Translations under genes and position numbers: made by a program
Notes under the pieces: model-generated
Seen by the model: the letters and a program-made list of their open reading frames with translations, nothing else
Databases searched by the model: none
What the model was told of the DNA's origin: nothing
Shown: piece after piece, positions 16,305 to 24,725 of the stretch
Position numbering within the stretch: the stretch's first letter is position 1
Layout: every line of letters begins with the position of its first letter
From: an uncultured Clostridia bacterium
GTDB lineage: Bacteria > Bacillota > Clostridia > Christensenellales > Aristaeellaceae
Direction of reading: 5' to 3'
Length of the DNA stretch: 64,000 nt
Assembly: GCA_937894675.1 (NCBI GenBank)
Contig: CALCQO010000048.1
Coordinates: 1 to 64,000, forward strand

Positions 16305-16643
16305 ATGAAAAAATTGATCGCATTATTATTGGCTGTACTGCTGATGGTGCCCGCTTTTGCCATGGCCGCGTCGGTGGATGTGGCTGCCCTTAGCGACGCG
16401 GAACTGGCCGAACTGGCGGAAAAAATCGCTGTGGAGCAGCGCGACCGCCTGAAGGCCAACACCCAGTACCTGGCGTCGGGCAACCTGGGGGTTCACTTTA
16501 TCGGCATCAAATCCGTGGAAATGGTAAAGGACATCATGGGCAACGACGCCCTTAACATCACCATCAACTACTATCATGATGATCCGGCCAATACCTATAT
16601 GCCTGTTATCGCCTACGGCGAGGAAGTCACCCAGGACGACTAG
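16305..16643 (+). CDS. Secreted DUF5067-like protein, N-terminal part, ends at in-frame TAG
   Basis: AAGGGAGG leads to ATG 16305. The first 22 residues are a signal peptide (cleavage near AMAA), followed by a helical stretch (residues 25-50) and a beta-rich domain with LNITINYYHDDP. The frame meets TAG at 16641 after EEVTQDD, then continues with PMERTYVVGDNRANNSDAM to a TGA at 16853. The continuous product would be about 182 residues and resembles the DUF5067 immunoglobulin-like proteins of Bacillota, where a QDG-type turn lies in mid-domain. That family call is tentative. As it stands the fragment lacks the last strands of the domain. Confidence 0.6.
   Translation: MKKLIALLLAVLLMVPAFAMAASVDVAALSDAELAELAEKIAVEQRDRLKANTQYLASGNLGVHFIGIKSVEMVKDIMGNDALNITINYYHDDPANTYMPVIAYGEEVTQDD
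16641..16643 (+). other. In-frame TAG inside a secreted protein
   Basis: The second TAG in the window that is followed by the same frame continuing at once with plausible protein. No Shine-Dalgarno site precedes the ATG at 16647. Confidence 0.75.
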
Positions 16644-16853
16644 CCCATGGAGAGAACCTATGTGGTGGGCGACAATCGCGCCAACAACAGCGACGCCATG
16701 CGCAGCCTGAAAGTAGGCGAAATGGTGGAGCTCTCCAGCGCCTATGCCCTGAAAGACGCAACCAAGCCTGTGGTCATCACCTACCGCCAGCCCGGCATCT
16801 TTGTCGGCCCCGTGGAGGATGAGCAGCTCATTACCTACACCTGGCAGCCCTGA
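16644..16853 (+). pseudogene. DUF5067-like protein, C-terminal part in the same frame after TAG
   Basis: Sixty-nine codons that continue the previous entry without a frame change: PMERTYVVGD, then LKVGEMVELSSAYALKD and VVITYRQP, the closing strands expected of this fold. It has no start of its own. It is a true C-terminus only if TAG is read through; otherwise it is the tail of a broken gene. The third positions look like the rest of the gene, so any inactivation is recent. Confidence 0.55.
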
Positions 16854-16867
16854 AACAACCACAGCTC

Positions 16868-16892
16868 AAAAACCGCCCGACGGGCGGTTTTT
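16868..16892 (+). terminator. Terminator
   Basis: CCGCCC/GGGCGG stem flanked by A5 and T5. Confidence 0.85.
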
Positions 16893-16898
16893 GTTTTC

Positions 16899-16927
16899 TT
16901 GACAGGGGAGAAGGGCAAACCTATACT
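16899..16927 (+). promoter_or_regulatory. Promoter of the LmbE-like gene
   Basis: TTGACA, 17-base spacer, TATACT. Confidence 0.85.
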
Positions 16928-16959
16928 GAAATCACGCAATGAACCCATCAGGAGGCTCC

Positions 16960-18180
16960 ATGAGAACTCGATTAATACTGGCCGTAATCCTATGCATGCT
17001 TCTGCCCATCTCCGCCCTGGCGGCCTTGGGACAGAATGAGACGATTTTTCCGCCCCTGCCCGGGGAAGCGCCGGACATTACATCGGAATGCGCAATCGAG
17101 GTTTCCAGCCAGAGTTCCGCTGTGCCCGCGCTGACGGACAGGGATATGCACACCTATTGGGAGGGCAGGGCGAACAGCAAAAGGCTTACCATCACCAGCC
17201 CGCAAAAGATGTACGGGCTGTACATCTGCTGGGCGCAAACGCCCAAAGACTGGCGGCTTTCCCAGGCTGCGGACGGGGAAGTGATAGATACCAGCCTGGA
17301 CGCGGTTGGAATCCAGCACCAGTATGTGCCCCTGCAGGGAGCGACCAAGGTGCAGCTGATGCCCGGGGAGGGAAGAAACAATTGGTTTGGCGTCAGGGAA
17401 CTGTATGTCTTTGGAGAAGGCGATGTGCCCCGATTTGTCCAGCGCTGGCAGATGCCCGACGAAACATGCGACCTGATGCTCTTTACCGCCCATCCTGATG
17501 ACGAGGCCCTCTTTTTCGGCGGCTTGCTGCCCACCTACGCCGGGGAAATGAAGAAGGATGTGGTGGTCAGCCTGTTTTCACCTGTGGGCAACATACGCAC
17601 CAGCGAACTGCTCAATGCCCTGTGGCTCGCGGGGGTGACCAACTATCCGGTGCTCGGCCCCTTCCGGGATTTCAACTCCAGAAGTCTGGAAAGGGCGTAC
17701 CAGCAGTTTGACAAAGCGACGGTATACTCCTATGTAACGGGCATGCTGCGCAGATACAAGCCAAATGTCCTGATTACCCATGACAGGGCCGGCGAATACG
17801 GCCACGGCATGCACAGCATCTGCGCCGACAGCGCCATGAAGGCTTTCGATTTTGCCGCCGACCCCAAGCGGTACCCTTCCAGCGCCAAGCAGTACGGCGC
17901 TTTCCAGGTGCAAAAACTCTACCTGCACCTGCTTGCCGACAACCCCCTGATTATGGACTGGGACAGGCCGCTGCCCAGCTTTGGCGGCATGACAGGCTTT
18001 GAGGCGGCCCAGGCTGCCTATGGCGAGCATCAGTCCCAGCACCGCTACACCCAGTTTCAGGTGGAGCCCTTCCTCAGCGACTATTCCAGCTACCATTTCG
18101 GTCTGTATAAAACCATGGTAGGCCCTGATGTATACAAGAATGATTTTCTGGAGAACACCGCTTCCGCGCTGAATCCCTGA
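16960..18180 (+). CDS. Secreted PIG-L/LmbE-type deacetylase with N-terminal carbohydrate-binding-like domain
   Basis: A 406-residue protein. ATG 16960 follows AGGAGG and opens a signal peptide ending at ALAA. Residues 30-155 form a beta-sandwich that looks like a discoidin/F5-8 domain (LTDRDMHTYWEG, then GVRELYVFGEG at its end). Residues 165-400 are a LmbE/PIG-L domain: LFTAHPDDEALFFGG contains the zinc His-Asp-Asp motif, and RAGEYGHGMH carries the later histidines. These enzymes remove N-acetyl groups from GlcNAc-type sugars. Secretion and the binding domain point to an extracellular glycan, perhaps host mucin or cell-wall sugar. It stands alone. Confidence 0.8.
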   Translation: MRTRLILAVILCMLLPISALAALGQNETIFPPLPGEAPDITSECAIEVSSQSSAVPALTDRDMHTYWEGRANSKRLTITSPQKMYGLYICWAQTPKDWRLSQAADGEVIDTSLDAVGIQHQYVPLQGATKVQLMPGEGRNNWFGVRELYVFGEGDVPRFVQRWQMPDETCDLMLFTAHPDDEALFFGGLLPTYAGEMKKDVVVSLFSPVGNIRTSELLNALWLAGVTNYPVLGPFRDFNSRSLERAYQQFDKATVYSYVTGMLRRYKPNVLITHDRAGEYGHGMHSICADSAMKAFDFAADPKRYPSSAKQYGAFQVQKLYLHLLADNPLIMDWDRPLPSFGGMTGFEAAQAAYGEHQSQHRYTQFQVEPFLSDYSSYHFGLYKTMVGPDVYKNDFLENTASALNP

Positions 18181-18233
18181 TGCCTTCTGGGTTTGGGGCA
18201 TATTAGCCGGGTGCATAAACAGGCTGGATTGTC

Positions 18234-18262
18234 TTGTCATCCGGCCTGCTTTTTGATATAAT
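18234..18262 (+). promoter_or_regulatory. Promoter of the nucleoside ABC transporter operon
   Basis: TTGTCA (18234-18239), 17-base spacer, TATAAT (18257-18262). The leader is about 45 bases and contains no riboswitch that I can see. Confidence 0.85.
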
Positions 18263-18313
18263 GGACGCGAAACAAACAAGGGTTTCAATACTAATTACAG
18301 GGAGGATTATTCC

Positions 18314-19375
18314 ATGAAGAAACTTCTGGCACTCGTTCTGGTGCTGATGCTGGCGCTGCCCTTTGCGGCCCTGGCTGCGGAAGGCACCTATGAAATCGCA
18401 ATGGTTACCGACATTGGCACCATCGACGACAAGTCCTTTAACCAGGGCACCTGGGAAGGCGTTGTCGAGTACGCCGAAGCCAACGGCAAAACCTACAACT
18501 ACTTTATGCCCAACGGGCAGTCCACCGAAATCTATCTGGACTTCATCGAGCAGGCTGTCAAAGCCGGCGCGAAAGTCATCGTCACCCCGGGCTTCCTGTT
18601 TGAAGAGCCCATCTACATCGCTCAGGATATGTATCCCGAAGTCAACTTCATCCTGATCGACGGCAACCCCCATAACGCTGATTACTCCGAGTACCGCACC
18701 GAGAAGAACGCCGTGGGCATCGTGTTTGCCGAAGAGCAGGCGGGCTTCCTGGCCGGCTACGCGGCTGTGAAGGATGGCTACACCAAGCTGGGCTTCATGG
18801 GCGGCATGGCTGTGCCCGCGGTTATCCGCTTCGGCTACGGCTTTGTGCAGGGCGCCGAGTACGCCGCCAAGGAAATGGGCGTTACCGGCCTGCAGCTGAA
18901 CTACCACTACACCGGCGGCTTTGCCGCTACCCCCGAAGCCCAGAGCCTGGCCGCCGCCTGGTATGCTGACGGCATCGAAGTGATCTTTGCTTGCGGCGGC
19001 GCCGTGGGCGACAGCGTCATGGCCGCCGCGGAAGCTGCCGATGCCAAGGTTATCGGCGTGGACGTCGACCAGTCCGCCCAGTCCCCCACCGTTATCACCT
19101 CTGCCACCAAGGGCCTGGCTCCCTCTGTTGTGCAGACCCTGACCGCCATGTACGAAGGCAAATTCCCCGGCGGCGAAGCGCTGGTGCTGGACGCGGCCTC
19201 CCAGGGCGTCTCTCTGCCCATGGCCACTTCCCAGTTCAAGACCTTCACCCAGGCTGACTACGACGCCATCTTCGCAAAACTCGTTGCCGGCGAAGTCGCG
19301 CTGCTCAAGGATGTTGACGTTGCTGATGTGACCGCCATCCCTGTCACCGCCGTCACCGTTACCCCCATCCAGTAA
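18314..19375 (+). CDS. BMP-family nucleoside-binding protein
   Basis: A 353-residue substrate-binding protein of the BmpA/Med/PnrA family: EIAMVTDIGTIDDKSFNQGT is the diagnostic N-terminus, and GFMGGMAVPAVIRFGYGFVQG follows in two parts. It delivers nucleosides to the three transporter proteins encoded next. Its signal peptide ends in ALAA and has no lipobox cysteine, although such proteins are normally lipid-anchored in monoderms; I see no other anchor. GGAGG lies eight bases before the ATG. A terminator hairpin separates it from the ATPase gene, which would make the binding protein more abundant than the rest. Confidence 0.9.
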   Translation: MKKLLALVLVLMLALPFAALAAEGTYEIAMVTDIGTIDDKSFNQGTWEGVVEYAEANGKTYNYFMPNGQSTEIYLDFIEQAVKAGAKVIVTPGFLFEEPIYIAQDMYPEVNFILIDGNPHNADYSEYRTEKNAVGIVFAEEQAGFLAGYAAVKDGYTKLGFMGGMAVPAVIRFGYGFVQGAEYAAKEMGVTGLQLNYHYTGGFAATPEAQSLAAAWYADGIEVIFACGGAVGDSVMAAAEAADAKVIGVDVDQSAQSPTVITSATKGLAPSVVQTLTAMYEGKFPGGEALVLDAASQGVSLPMATSQFKTFTQADYDAIFAKLVAGEVALLKDVDVADVTAIPVTAVTVTPIQ

Positions 19376-19384
19376 TTCATACCG

Positions 19385-19419
19385 TCGGGCTGTCTCCTGC
19401 GGGGGACAGCCCGATTTTT
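19385..19419 (+). terminator. Intraoperonic terminator/attenuator after the binding protein
   Basis: TCGGGCTGTC pairs with GACAGCCCGA, then TTTTT. The next gene starts 28 bases later without its own clear promoter. Confidence 0.85.
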
Positions 19420-19446
19420 CATACCTGCGCAGAATAAGGGAGCGAC

Positions 19447-20976
19447 ATGAGCGATTACATCATCCAGATGCTGCATATCACCAAGGACTTTCCGGGCATC
19501 CGCGCCAATGACGATGTCACCCTGGAGCTGAAAAAGGGCGAAATCCACGCCCTGCTGGGGGAGAACGGCGCCGGAAAATCCACGCTGATGAGCATTCTGT
19601 TCGGTTTGTACCAGGCGGATGGCGGCGAAATCCACAAGGACGGGAAAAAGGTGGAGATCCGCAACCCCAACGACGCCAACGCCCAAGGCATCGGCATGGT
19701 GCACCAGCATTTTAAGCTGGTACACAATTTTACGGTGCTGGAGAACATTGTGCTGGGCGTGGAAACCACGCAGAATGGTCTGCTGAAAATGGATCAGGCG
19801 CGCAAAAAGGTCATGGATCTGTCCGAGCGCTACGGCCTGCGGATAGACCCGGACGCCTACATTTCCGACATCACCGTGGGCATGCAGCAGCGTGTGGAAA
19901 TTTTAAAGATGCTCTACCGGGACAATGACATCCTGATTTTTGACGAGCCCACCGCCGTTTTAACCCCTCAGGAGATTGAGGAACTGATGAACATCATGCA
20001 GGGTCTGGCCAAGGAAGGTAAGAGCATTCTGTTCATCACCCATAAGCTCAACGAAATCAAGCAGGTAGCCGACCGCTGCACCGTTCTGCGCAAGGGCGCC
20101 TATGTAGGCACCGTGCAGGTGCAGGATACCTCTGTGGAGGAAATGGCGGAAATGATGGTGGGGCGAAAAATCAGCTTCACCATCGACAAGCAGGAAGCCC
20201 GCCCTGGCGATACCGCGCTGAAGGTGCAGGGGCTGACGGTGGACGGCCGCCATGGCAAGAAAGCCGTCAACAATGTGTCCTTTGACGTGCGCCAGGGGGA
20301 AATCGTCTGCATTGCCGGCATTGACGGCAACGGGCAGAGCGAGCTGGTCTACGCCCTGACGGGGCTGATGCCCATCAGCGCCGGCACCATTTCTTTGATG
20401 GGGCAGGATATTACCTCCACCACCATCCGCCAGCGCAATGACAAGGGTTTGGCCCATATCCCGGAAGATCGTCACCAGTACGGCCTGGTGCTGGATTATG
20501 ATTTGCAGCAGAACCTGGCGCTGAAAAATTACTACTCCGACCAGATGCAGAGTCACGGCTTCATCCGCTTTGGCCAGGTGCGTGATCAGGCGGAAGCGCT
20601 GATTGAGCGCTTCGACGTGCGCTCCGGCCGGGGGCCGGAGACGGTGGTGCGCTCCATGTCGGGGGGCAACCAGCAGAAGGCCATCATCGCCCGGGAAATC
20701 AACGAGGATCCCCAGGTGCTCATCGCCGTGCAGCCCACCCGCGGGCTGGACGTGGGCGCCACCATATACATCCACGAGCAGCTGGTGAAGGAGCGGGACA
20801 ACGGCAAGGGCATCCTGCTGATCTCCCTGGAACTGGACGAGGTGTTCCAGCTGGCTGACCGGATTCTGGTCATTTACGAAGGCGCCATCGTCGCGGAACT
20901 CAACGGCAAGGAAGCCACCGCCCAGGAACTGGGCTTGTACATGGCGGGCTCGCGCAGGGAGGAAACACATGCATAA
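19447..20976 (+). CDS. Nucleoside ABC transporter, duplicated ATPase
   Basis: A 509-residue protein with two ABC domains in tandem, as in NupO/YufO and sugar-type importers. The first half has Walker A GENGAGKST, the signature ITVGMQQRVEIL and Walker B ILIFDEPTAVL. The second half has a degenerate Walker A (GIDGNGQSE), the signature SGGNQQK and a Walker B in VLIAVQPTRGLDVG with Gln in place of the usual catalytic Glu region. One competent and one degenerate site is normal for this group. It overlaps the next gene by eight bases. Confidence 0.93.
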   Translation: MSDYIIQMLHITKDFPGIRANDDVTLELKKGEIHALLGENGAGKSTLMSILFGLYQADGGEIHKDGKKVEIRNPNDANAQGIGMVHQHFKLVHNFTVLENIVLGVETTQNGLLKMDQARKKVMDLSERYGLRIDPDAYISDITVGMQQRVEILKMLYRDNDILIFDEPTAVLTPQEIEELMNIMQGLAKEGKSILFITHKLNEIKQVADRCTVLRKGAYVGTVQVQDTSVEEMAEMMVGRKISFTIDKQEARPGDTALKVQGLTVDGRHGKKAVNNVSFDVRQGEIVCIAGIDGNGQSELVYALTGLMPISAGTISLMGQDITSTTIRQRNDKGLAHIPEDRHQYGLVLDYDLQQNLALKNYYSDQMQSHGFIRFGQVRDQAEALIERFDVRSGRGPETVVRSMSGGNQQKAIIAREINEDPQVLIAVQPTRGLDVGATIYIHEQLVKERDNGKGILLISLELDEVFQLADRILVIYEGAIVAELNGKEATAQELGLYMAGSRREETHA

Positions 20977-22102
20977 GATTAAAAAGGGTTTATCCGCCGC
21001 CTCCCCGTCCATCATGGCCATTGTCGCGGGCTTGCTGGCAGGCTTTATCATCCTGCTCATCAGCAACCCGGTCAGCGCCATGCGCGGCTTGGCTACCATT
21101 TTGCTGGGCGGCTGGAACAACGGCATGAAGGGGCTGGGCCAGGTGCTCTACTATGCCACCTCCATCATCCTCACCGGCTTGTCGGTGGGCTTTGCCTTTA
21201 AGACCGGCATGTTCAACATCGGCGCGTCCGGCCAGTTGATGGTGGGCGGCTTTGTGTCCGTCTATGTGGGCGCGATGTGGACCTTCCTGCCCGGGCATCT
21301 GCATTGGATGGTCGCTCTATTGATGGGCATGCTGGCGGGCATGTGCTGGGGCATGCTGGTGGGCATTCTCAAGGCACTGCTGAATGTCAACGAAGTTATC
21401 ACCGCCATCATGCTCAACTACATCGCCATGTACGGCATCAACTTCATCATCAAGAACTCGCCCCTGCACGACAGGCTGCGCAACCAGACCATCAACGTGG
21501 CGGCCAACGCGGTCATCCCCAAAGCGGGGCTGGACAATATCTTCTATGTATTGAAAGGCCGCTTCCATGACGCTTCCAGCGTCAACGGCGGCATCCTCAT
21601 CGCGGTGCTTTTCGCCGTGCTTGTGTATATCCTCATCAATAAAACCACCTTTGGCTACGAGCTGAAGGCCTGCGGCTACAACCAGCACGCCAGCCGGTAC
21701 GCGGGCATCAACGAAAAGAAGGCCATCATTTCTTCCATGGCCATCGCCGGCGCCCTCAGCGGCGTCGCCGGGGCGCTGATGTACCTGGCGCCGCCTACCG
21801 GTATGCACATCCATGTGGCGGAGGTGCTGGCGCCCGAGGGCTTCAACGGCATCGCCGTCGCCCTGCTGGGCATGTCCAACCCCATCGGCATCGTGTTCAC
21901 CGGGCTGTTCATCGCCCATATCACCGTGGGCGGCGGCTACTTGCAGAGCCTGAAGTACATGAAGGAAGTTATCGATGTAATCATCGGCCTAATCATTTAC
22001 TTCAGCGCGTTCTCGCTGCTGATGCGCGATGTCATGCGCAGCATAGGCAAGAGGCGCAGCAAGAAAGCCCTGGAAGGGGAAGGAAAGGGGGCGAAGCGCT
22101 GA
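20969..22102 (+). CDS. Nucleoside ABC transporter permease 1
   Basis: A 377-residue membrane protein with about eight to ten hydrophobic helices, of the BPD_transp_2 type (NupP/YufP-like). GFAFKTGMFNIGASGQLMVGG is typical of the family's conserved loop, and GVAGALMYLAPPTG occurs later. It ends in a basic cytoplasmic tail. Start and stop overlap both neighbours, showing strict coupling within the operon. Confidence 0.92.
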   Translation: MHKIKKGLSAASPSIMAIVAGLLAGFIILLISNPVSAMRGLATILLGGWNNGMKGLGQVLYYATSIILTGLSVGFAFKTGMFNIGASGQLMVGGFVSVYVGAMWTFLPGHLHWMVALLMGMLAGMCWGMLVGILKALLNVNEVITAIMLNYIAMYGINFIIKNSPLHDRLRNQTINVAANAVIPKAGLDNIFYVLKGRFHDASSVNGGILIAVLFAVLVYILINKTTFGYELKACGYNQHASRYAGINEKKAIISSMAIAGALSGVAGALMYLAPPTGMHIHVAEVLAPEGFNGIAVALLGMSNPIGIVFTGLFIAHITVGGGYLQSLKYMKEVIDVIIGLIIYFSAFSLLMRDVMRSIGKRRSKKALEGEGKGAKR

Positions 22103-23061
22103 TGGATACCATTTATTTCCTTGTACAGCAGATGATGTTCTTCTCCATCCCGCTGCTGATTGTGGCGCTGGGCGGCATGTTCTCCGAGCGCAGCGGCGTG
22201 GTGAACATTGCCCTGGAGGGCATCATGGTGGCGGGCGCGTTCAGCTCCATCATGTTCATTTCCAAAATGCAGGATGTGATGAGCGGTCAATGGCTGCTGA
22301 TACTTGCCATTCTGGTGGCCGTTGTCTCCGGCATGCTGTTTTCGTTATTGCACGCCTACGCGGCCATCAACCTGCGCTCTGACCAGACTATTTCCGGCAC
22401 CGCGCTGAACCTGATCGCCCCCGCATCCGCTGTCTACCTGGCCCGCGTTATGCAGCCCAACGGCGTGCAGCAGATTCAGTTTACCAACACCTTCCGCATC
22501 GCCAAGGTGCCCGTGTTGGGGGATATCCCGGTGCTGGGGCCGTTGCTGTTCCAGAACTCCTACATCACCACGTATATTGGTTTTGCCATCTTCATCGTAT
22601 CGGCTATCGTGCTGTATAAAACCCGCTTCGGCCTGCGCCTGCGCGCCTGCGGCGAGCATCCCCAGGCGGCGGACTCGGTGGGTATCAATGTCTACCGCAT
22701 GCGCTACGCCGGCGTGCTGATTTCCGGCGCGTTGGCCGGGCTGGGCGGCCTGGTGTATGTGATTCCTACTTCCACCAACTTCAACGCAACGGTGGCGGGC
22801 TACGGCTTCCTGGCGCTGGCGGTGCTGATATTTGGGCAATGGAAGCCCCTACGCATCCTGATGGCGGCGTTCTTCTTCGGGCTGATGAAAACCATCGCCT
22901 CCTCCTACTCGGGGGTGTCCTGGCTGCAGAATCTGGGTATTCCCAGTGATATCTATAAAATGGTGCCCTTTATCGCCACCTTGGTGGTGCTGGCGTTTAC
23001 CAGTAAGAAGTCTCAGGCGCCCAAGGCCAGCGGCGTGCCCTACGATAAAGGAGCCAGATAA
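22102..23061 (+). CDS. Nucleoside ABC transporter permease 2
   Basis: A 319-residue permease of the NupQ/YufQ type. ALGGMFSERSGVVNIALEGI is the characteristic N-terminal motif, and ACGEHPQAADSVGINVYRMR is the cytoplasmic coupling loop. Together with permease 1 it should form the heteromeric channel for nucleosides brought by the BMP protein. It is the last gene of the operon. Confidence 0.93.
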   Translation: MDTIYFLVQQMMFFSIPLLIVALGGMFSERSGVVNIALEGIMVAGAFSSIMFISKMQDVMSGQWLLILAILVAVVSGMLFSLLHAYAAINLRSDQTISGTALNLIAPASAVYLARVMQPNGVQQIQFTNTFRIAKVPVLGDIPVLGPLLFQNSYITTYIGFAIFIVSAIVLYKTRFGLRLRACGEHPQAADSVGINVYRMRYAGVLISGALAGLGGLVYVIPTSTNFNATVAGYGFLALAVLIFGQWKPLRILMAAFFFGLMKTIASSYSGVSWLQNLGIPSDIYKMVPFIATLVVLAFTSKKSQAPKASGVPYDKGAR

Positions 23062-23074
23062 AAACAAACAAAGC

Positions 23075-23109
23075 AAAACCCGCGCGGCAGTGCGAGCCGC
23101 GCGGGTTTT
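23075..23109 (+). terminator. Terminator of the nucleoside transporter operon
   Basis: AAAACCCGCGCGGC pairs perfectly over 14 bases with 23096-23109, ending in TTTT. Confidence 0.92.
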
Positions 23110-23114
23110 ATTGT

Positions 23115-23194
23115 GGGTTCCAAGGGAAATCATTTCCCTTGGTGGGGTGCGGGGCAAAGCCCCGCATATTACTGTGAGCAAAACAGCGAAGCGC
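23115..23194 (-). repeat. Double-hairpin intergenic repeat, copy A
   Basis: Read on the minus strand it matches copies at 23287-23361 and 49292-49366. It has a GCGGGGC/GCCCCGC hairpin and a CCAAGGGAAA/TTTCCCTTGG hairpin ending in GGAACCC. Relative to the upstream transporter gene the GGGTTCC end comes first, as in the other copies. Confidence 0.8.
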
Positions 23195-23286
23195 TTTTTG
23201 CGGTTGACAAGGTACCGAAATAAATAACAGATTAGGATGGAGGCGCAGGGTATTTCTAACGGGTAGAATTAGACGAAAAATTCGCT
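23195..23286. other. Spacer between two inverted repeat copies
   Basis: About 90 bases, A+T-richer than its surroundings, between copies A and B. I see no gene, promoter or terminator in it. Confidence 0.5.
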
Positions 23287-23361
23287 GCGCTGTTTTTCTT
23301 ACTATTTCATGTGGGGTTTCACCCCACACCCCACCAAGGGGGATGATCCCCCTTGGAACCC
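23287..23361 (+). repeat. Double-hairpin intergenic repeat, copy B
   Basis: Its first stem is GTGGGGT/ACCCCAC where copies A and C have GCGGGGC/GCCCCGC, and its second is CCAAGGGGGA/TCCCCCTTGG. Both differ from the other copies by paired changes that keep the stem. It ends five bases before the stop codon of pfkA on the opposite strand. Confidence 0.8.
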
Positions 23362-23366
23362 GCAAT

Positions 23367-24428
23367 TTACAGCGCGTTCACCATGTTGAACATACGGCGG
23401 TTGAAGTGGGACTTGGACTTCAGCGCGGTATCAATGGGCATATGGAATGTGCGGCCATTGCGCACGCCGATTACCTGGTTGGATATGCTATGCTTCAGCA
23501 AGTTCACCGCCATGGCGCCGGCTTCAAAGGCAAAGGCGCCGTCCCTGGCGGTGGGGGCGGTGCCGCGCTGGGTATAGCCTACCACCGTGGCGCGCACCTG
23601 CACCTCTGGGTTATTCACCTTGGCCTGCAGAACCCTGGCAAAGTTTACCGCGTCCATGCGCTGCCCGGGGAAGGAGCCCTTGGCTCCCTGGCTTTCCAGA
23701 TAGGTATGGAAGTCAAACTCGCCCATGGTGCGCCAGGCGCCCTCGGCCACCACCACGGTGGCGCGGGTATTACCCCTGTCAAACAGGCTGTTCAGCCGCC
23801 GGGCGACATCCTCGATATCCCAACCTTTTACCTCGGGCACCACCACAATTTCGCAGCCTGTAGACTGGGCGGCGGTCAGGGCGATGTCGCCGCAGTTGCG
23901 GCCCATCACCTCCACCACGTGGGGGCGGTCGTGGGAGCGGCTGGTGGCGCGTATGGCGCGGATGGCGTCCACGCAAACGTTCACAGCGCTGTCAAAACCC
24001 AGGGACATTTCCGTATACCCCAGGTCGTTATCAATGGTGCCGGGGATGCCGATGCAGGCGATGCCCTGGTTGGCCAGCGCCTGGGCGCCCTGGAAGGAGC
24101 CGTCGCCGCCGATAACCACCAAGCCCGTTACGTCCAATTCCCTCAGGAACTGGGCGCCCTTCTGCTGGTACTCCAGCTCCTTAAACTCCACGCACCGGGC
24201 TGTGCGCAAGTAGGTGCCGGGCAAATCGGCGATGTCCAGCAGCTGATCCATGGACAGCTCCACAAAGTTGTCCTCGGGCTTTGGGTACTTGCCAATCAGG
24301 CCGTTGAATCCGCGCTTGATGCCAATCAGGGGCATATCCAGCAGCGCCGCGCTGCGGGCAATGCTCATCACGGCGGCGTTCATGCCGGGGCTGTCGCCGC
24401 CGCTGGTCAATACTGCAATCCTTGACAT
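23367..24428 (-). CDS. pfkA: ATP-dependent 6-phosphofructokinase
   Basis: A 353-residue kinase that phosphorylates fructose 6-phosphate. It has the N-terminal IAVLTSGGDSPGMNAAV, GGDGSFQGA and PGTIDNDLGYTE; glycines in the second and third motifs, where pyrophosphate enzymes have Asp and Lys, point to ATP as donor. VVGYTQRGTAPTARD is also typical. AGGAGG precedes the ATG by six bases. It has its own extended -10 promoter and lies downstream of the pyrophosphate enzyme and aldolase genes on the same strand. Confidence 0.95.
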   Translation of the reverse strand: MSRIAVLTSGGDSPGMNAAVMSIARSAALLDMPLIGIKRGFNGLIGKYPKPEDNFVELSMDQLLDIADLPGTYLRTARCVEFKELEYQQKGAQFLRELDVTGLVVIGGDGSFQGAQALANQGIACIGIPGTIDNDLGYTEMSLGFDSAVNVCVDAIRAIRATSRSHDRPHVVEVMGRNCGDIALTAAQSTGCEIVVVPEVKGWDIEDVARRLNSLFDRGNTRATVVVAEGAWRTMGEFDFHTYLESQGAKGSFPGQRMDAVNFARVLQAKVNNPEVQVRATVVGYTQRGTAPTARDGAFAFEAGAMAVNLLKHSISNQVIGVRNGRTFHMPIDTALKSKSHFNRRMFNMVNAL

Positions 24429-24508
24429 AGATCCTCCTATGGACAGGCGGGCGAGCCGCCGGAAAATGACCGATGGGGGAAGGAACATGTCCAACTCTCC
24501 ACATATAT

Positions 24509-24517
24509 AGTATACCA
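24509..24517 (-). promoter_or_regulatory. Extended -10 promoter of pfkA
   Basis: On the minus strand TGGTATACT. No clear -35. Confidence 0.6.
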
Positions 24518-24634
24518 AAAAAGAAGCGCCAATACCATGAAATTTCCGCTGGATCCTGTTGATTTTCGCTATCCGCGCGCCAGGACAGCAGCAATCACTG
24601 CCGCCAACGCTTGTTTTCGCTAATCAACCACATA

Positions 24635-24661
24635 GAAAAGCACCTCCCAAACGGGAGGTGC
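24635..24661 (-). terminator. Terminator of the pyrophosphate phosphofructokinase gene
   Basis: GCACCTCCC and GGGAGGTGC pair around a four-base loop and TTTTC follows on the minus strand. It lies in the 297-base gap between the two kinase genes, which holds nothing else apart from the pfkA promoter. Confidence 0.85.
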
Positions 24662-24725
24662 CTGCGTATCATTGGCAATGCTTCAACACATTCTGCTGCC
24701 CGGGCGCTCAGTACCCATTTTATCC

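Noticed and set aside
18263..18313. Purine riboswitch before the nucleoside transporter
   Set aside because: The leader is about 45 bases and lacks the three-way junction sequences.
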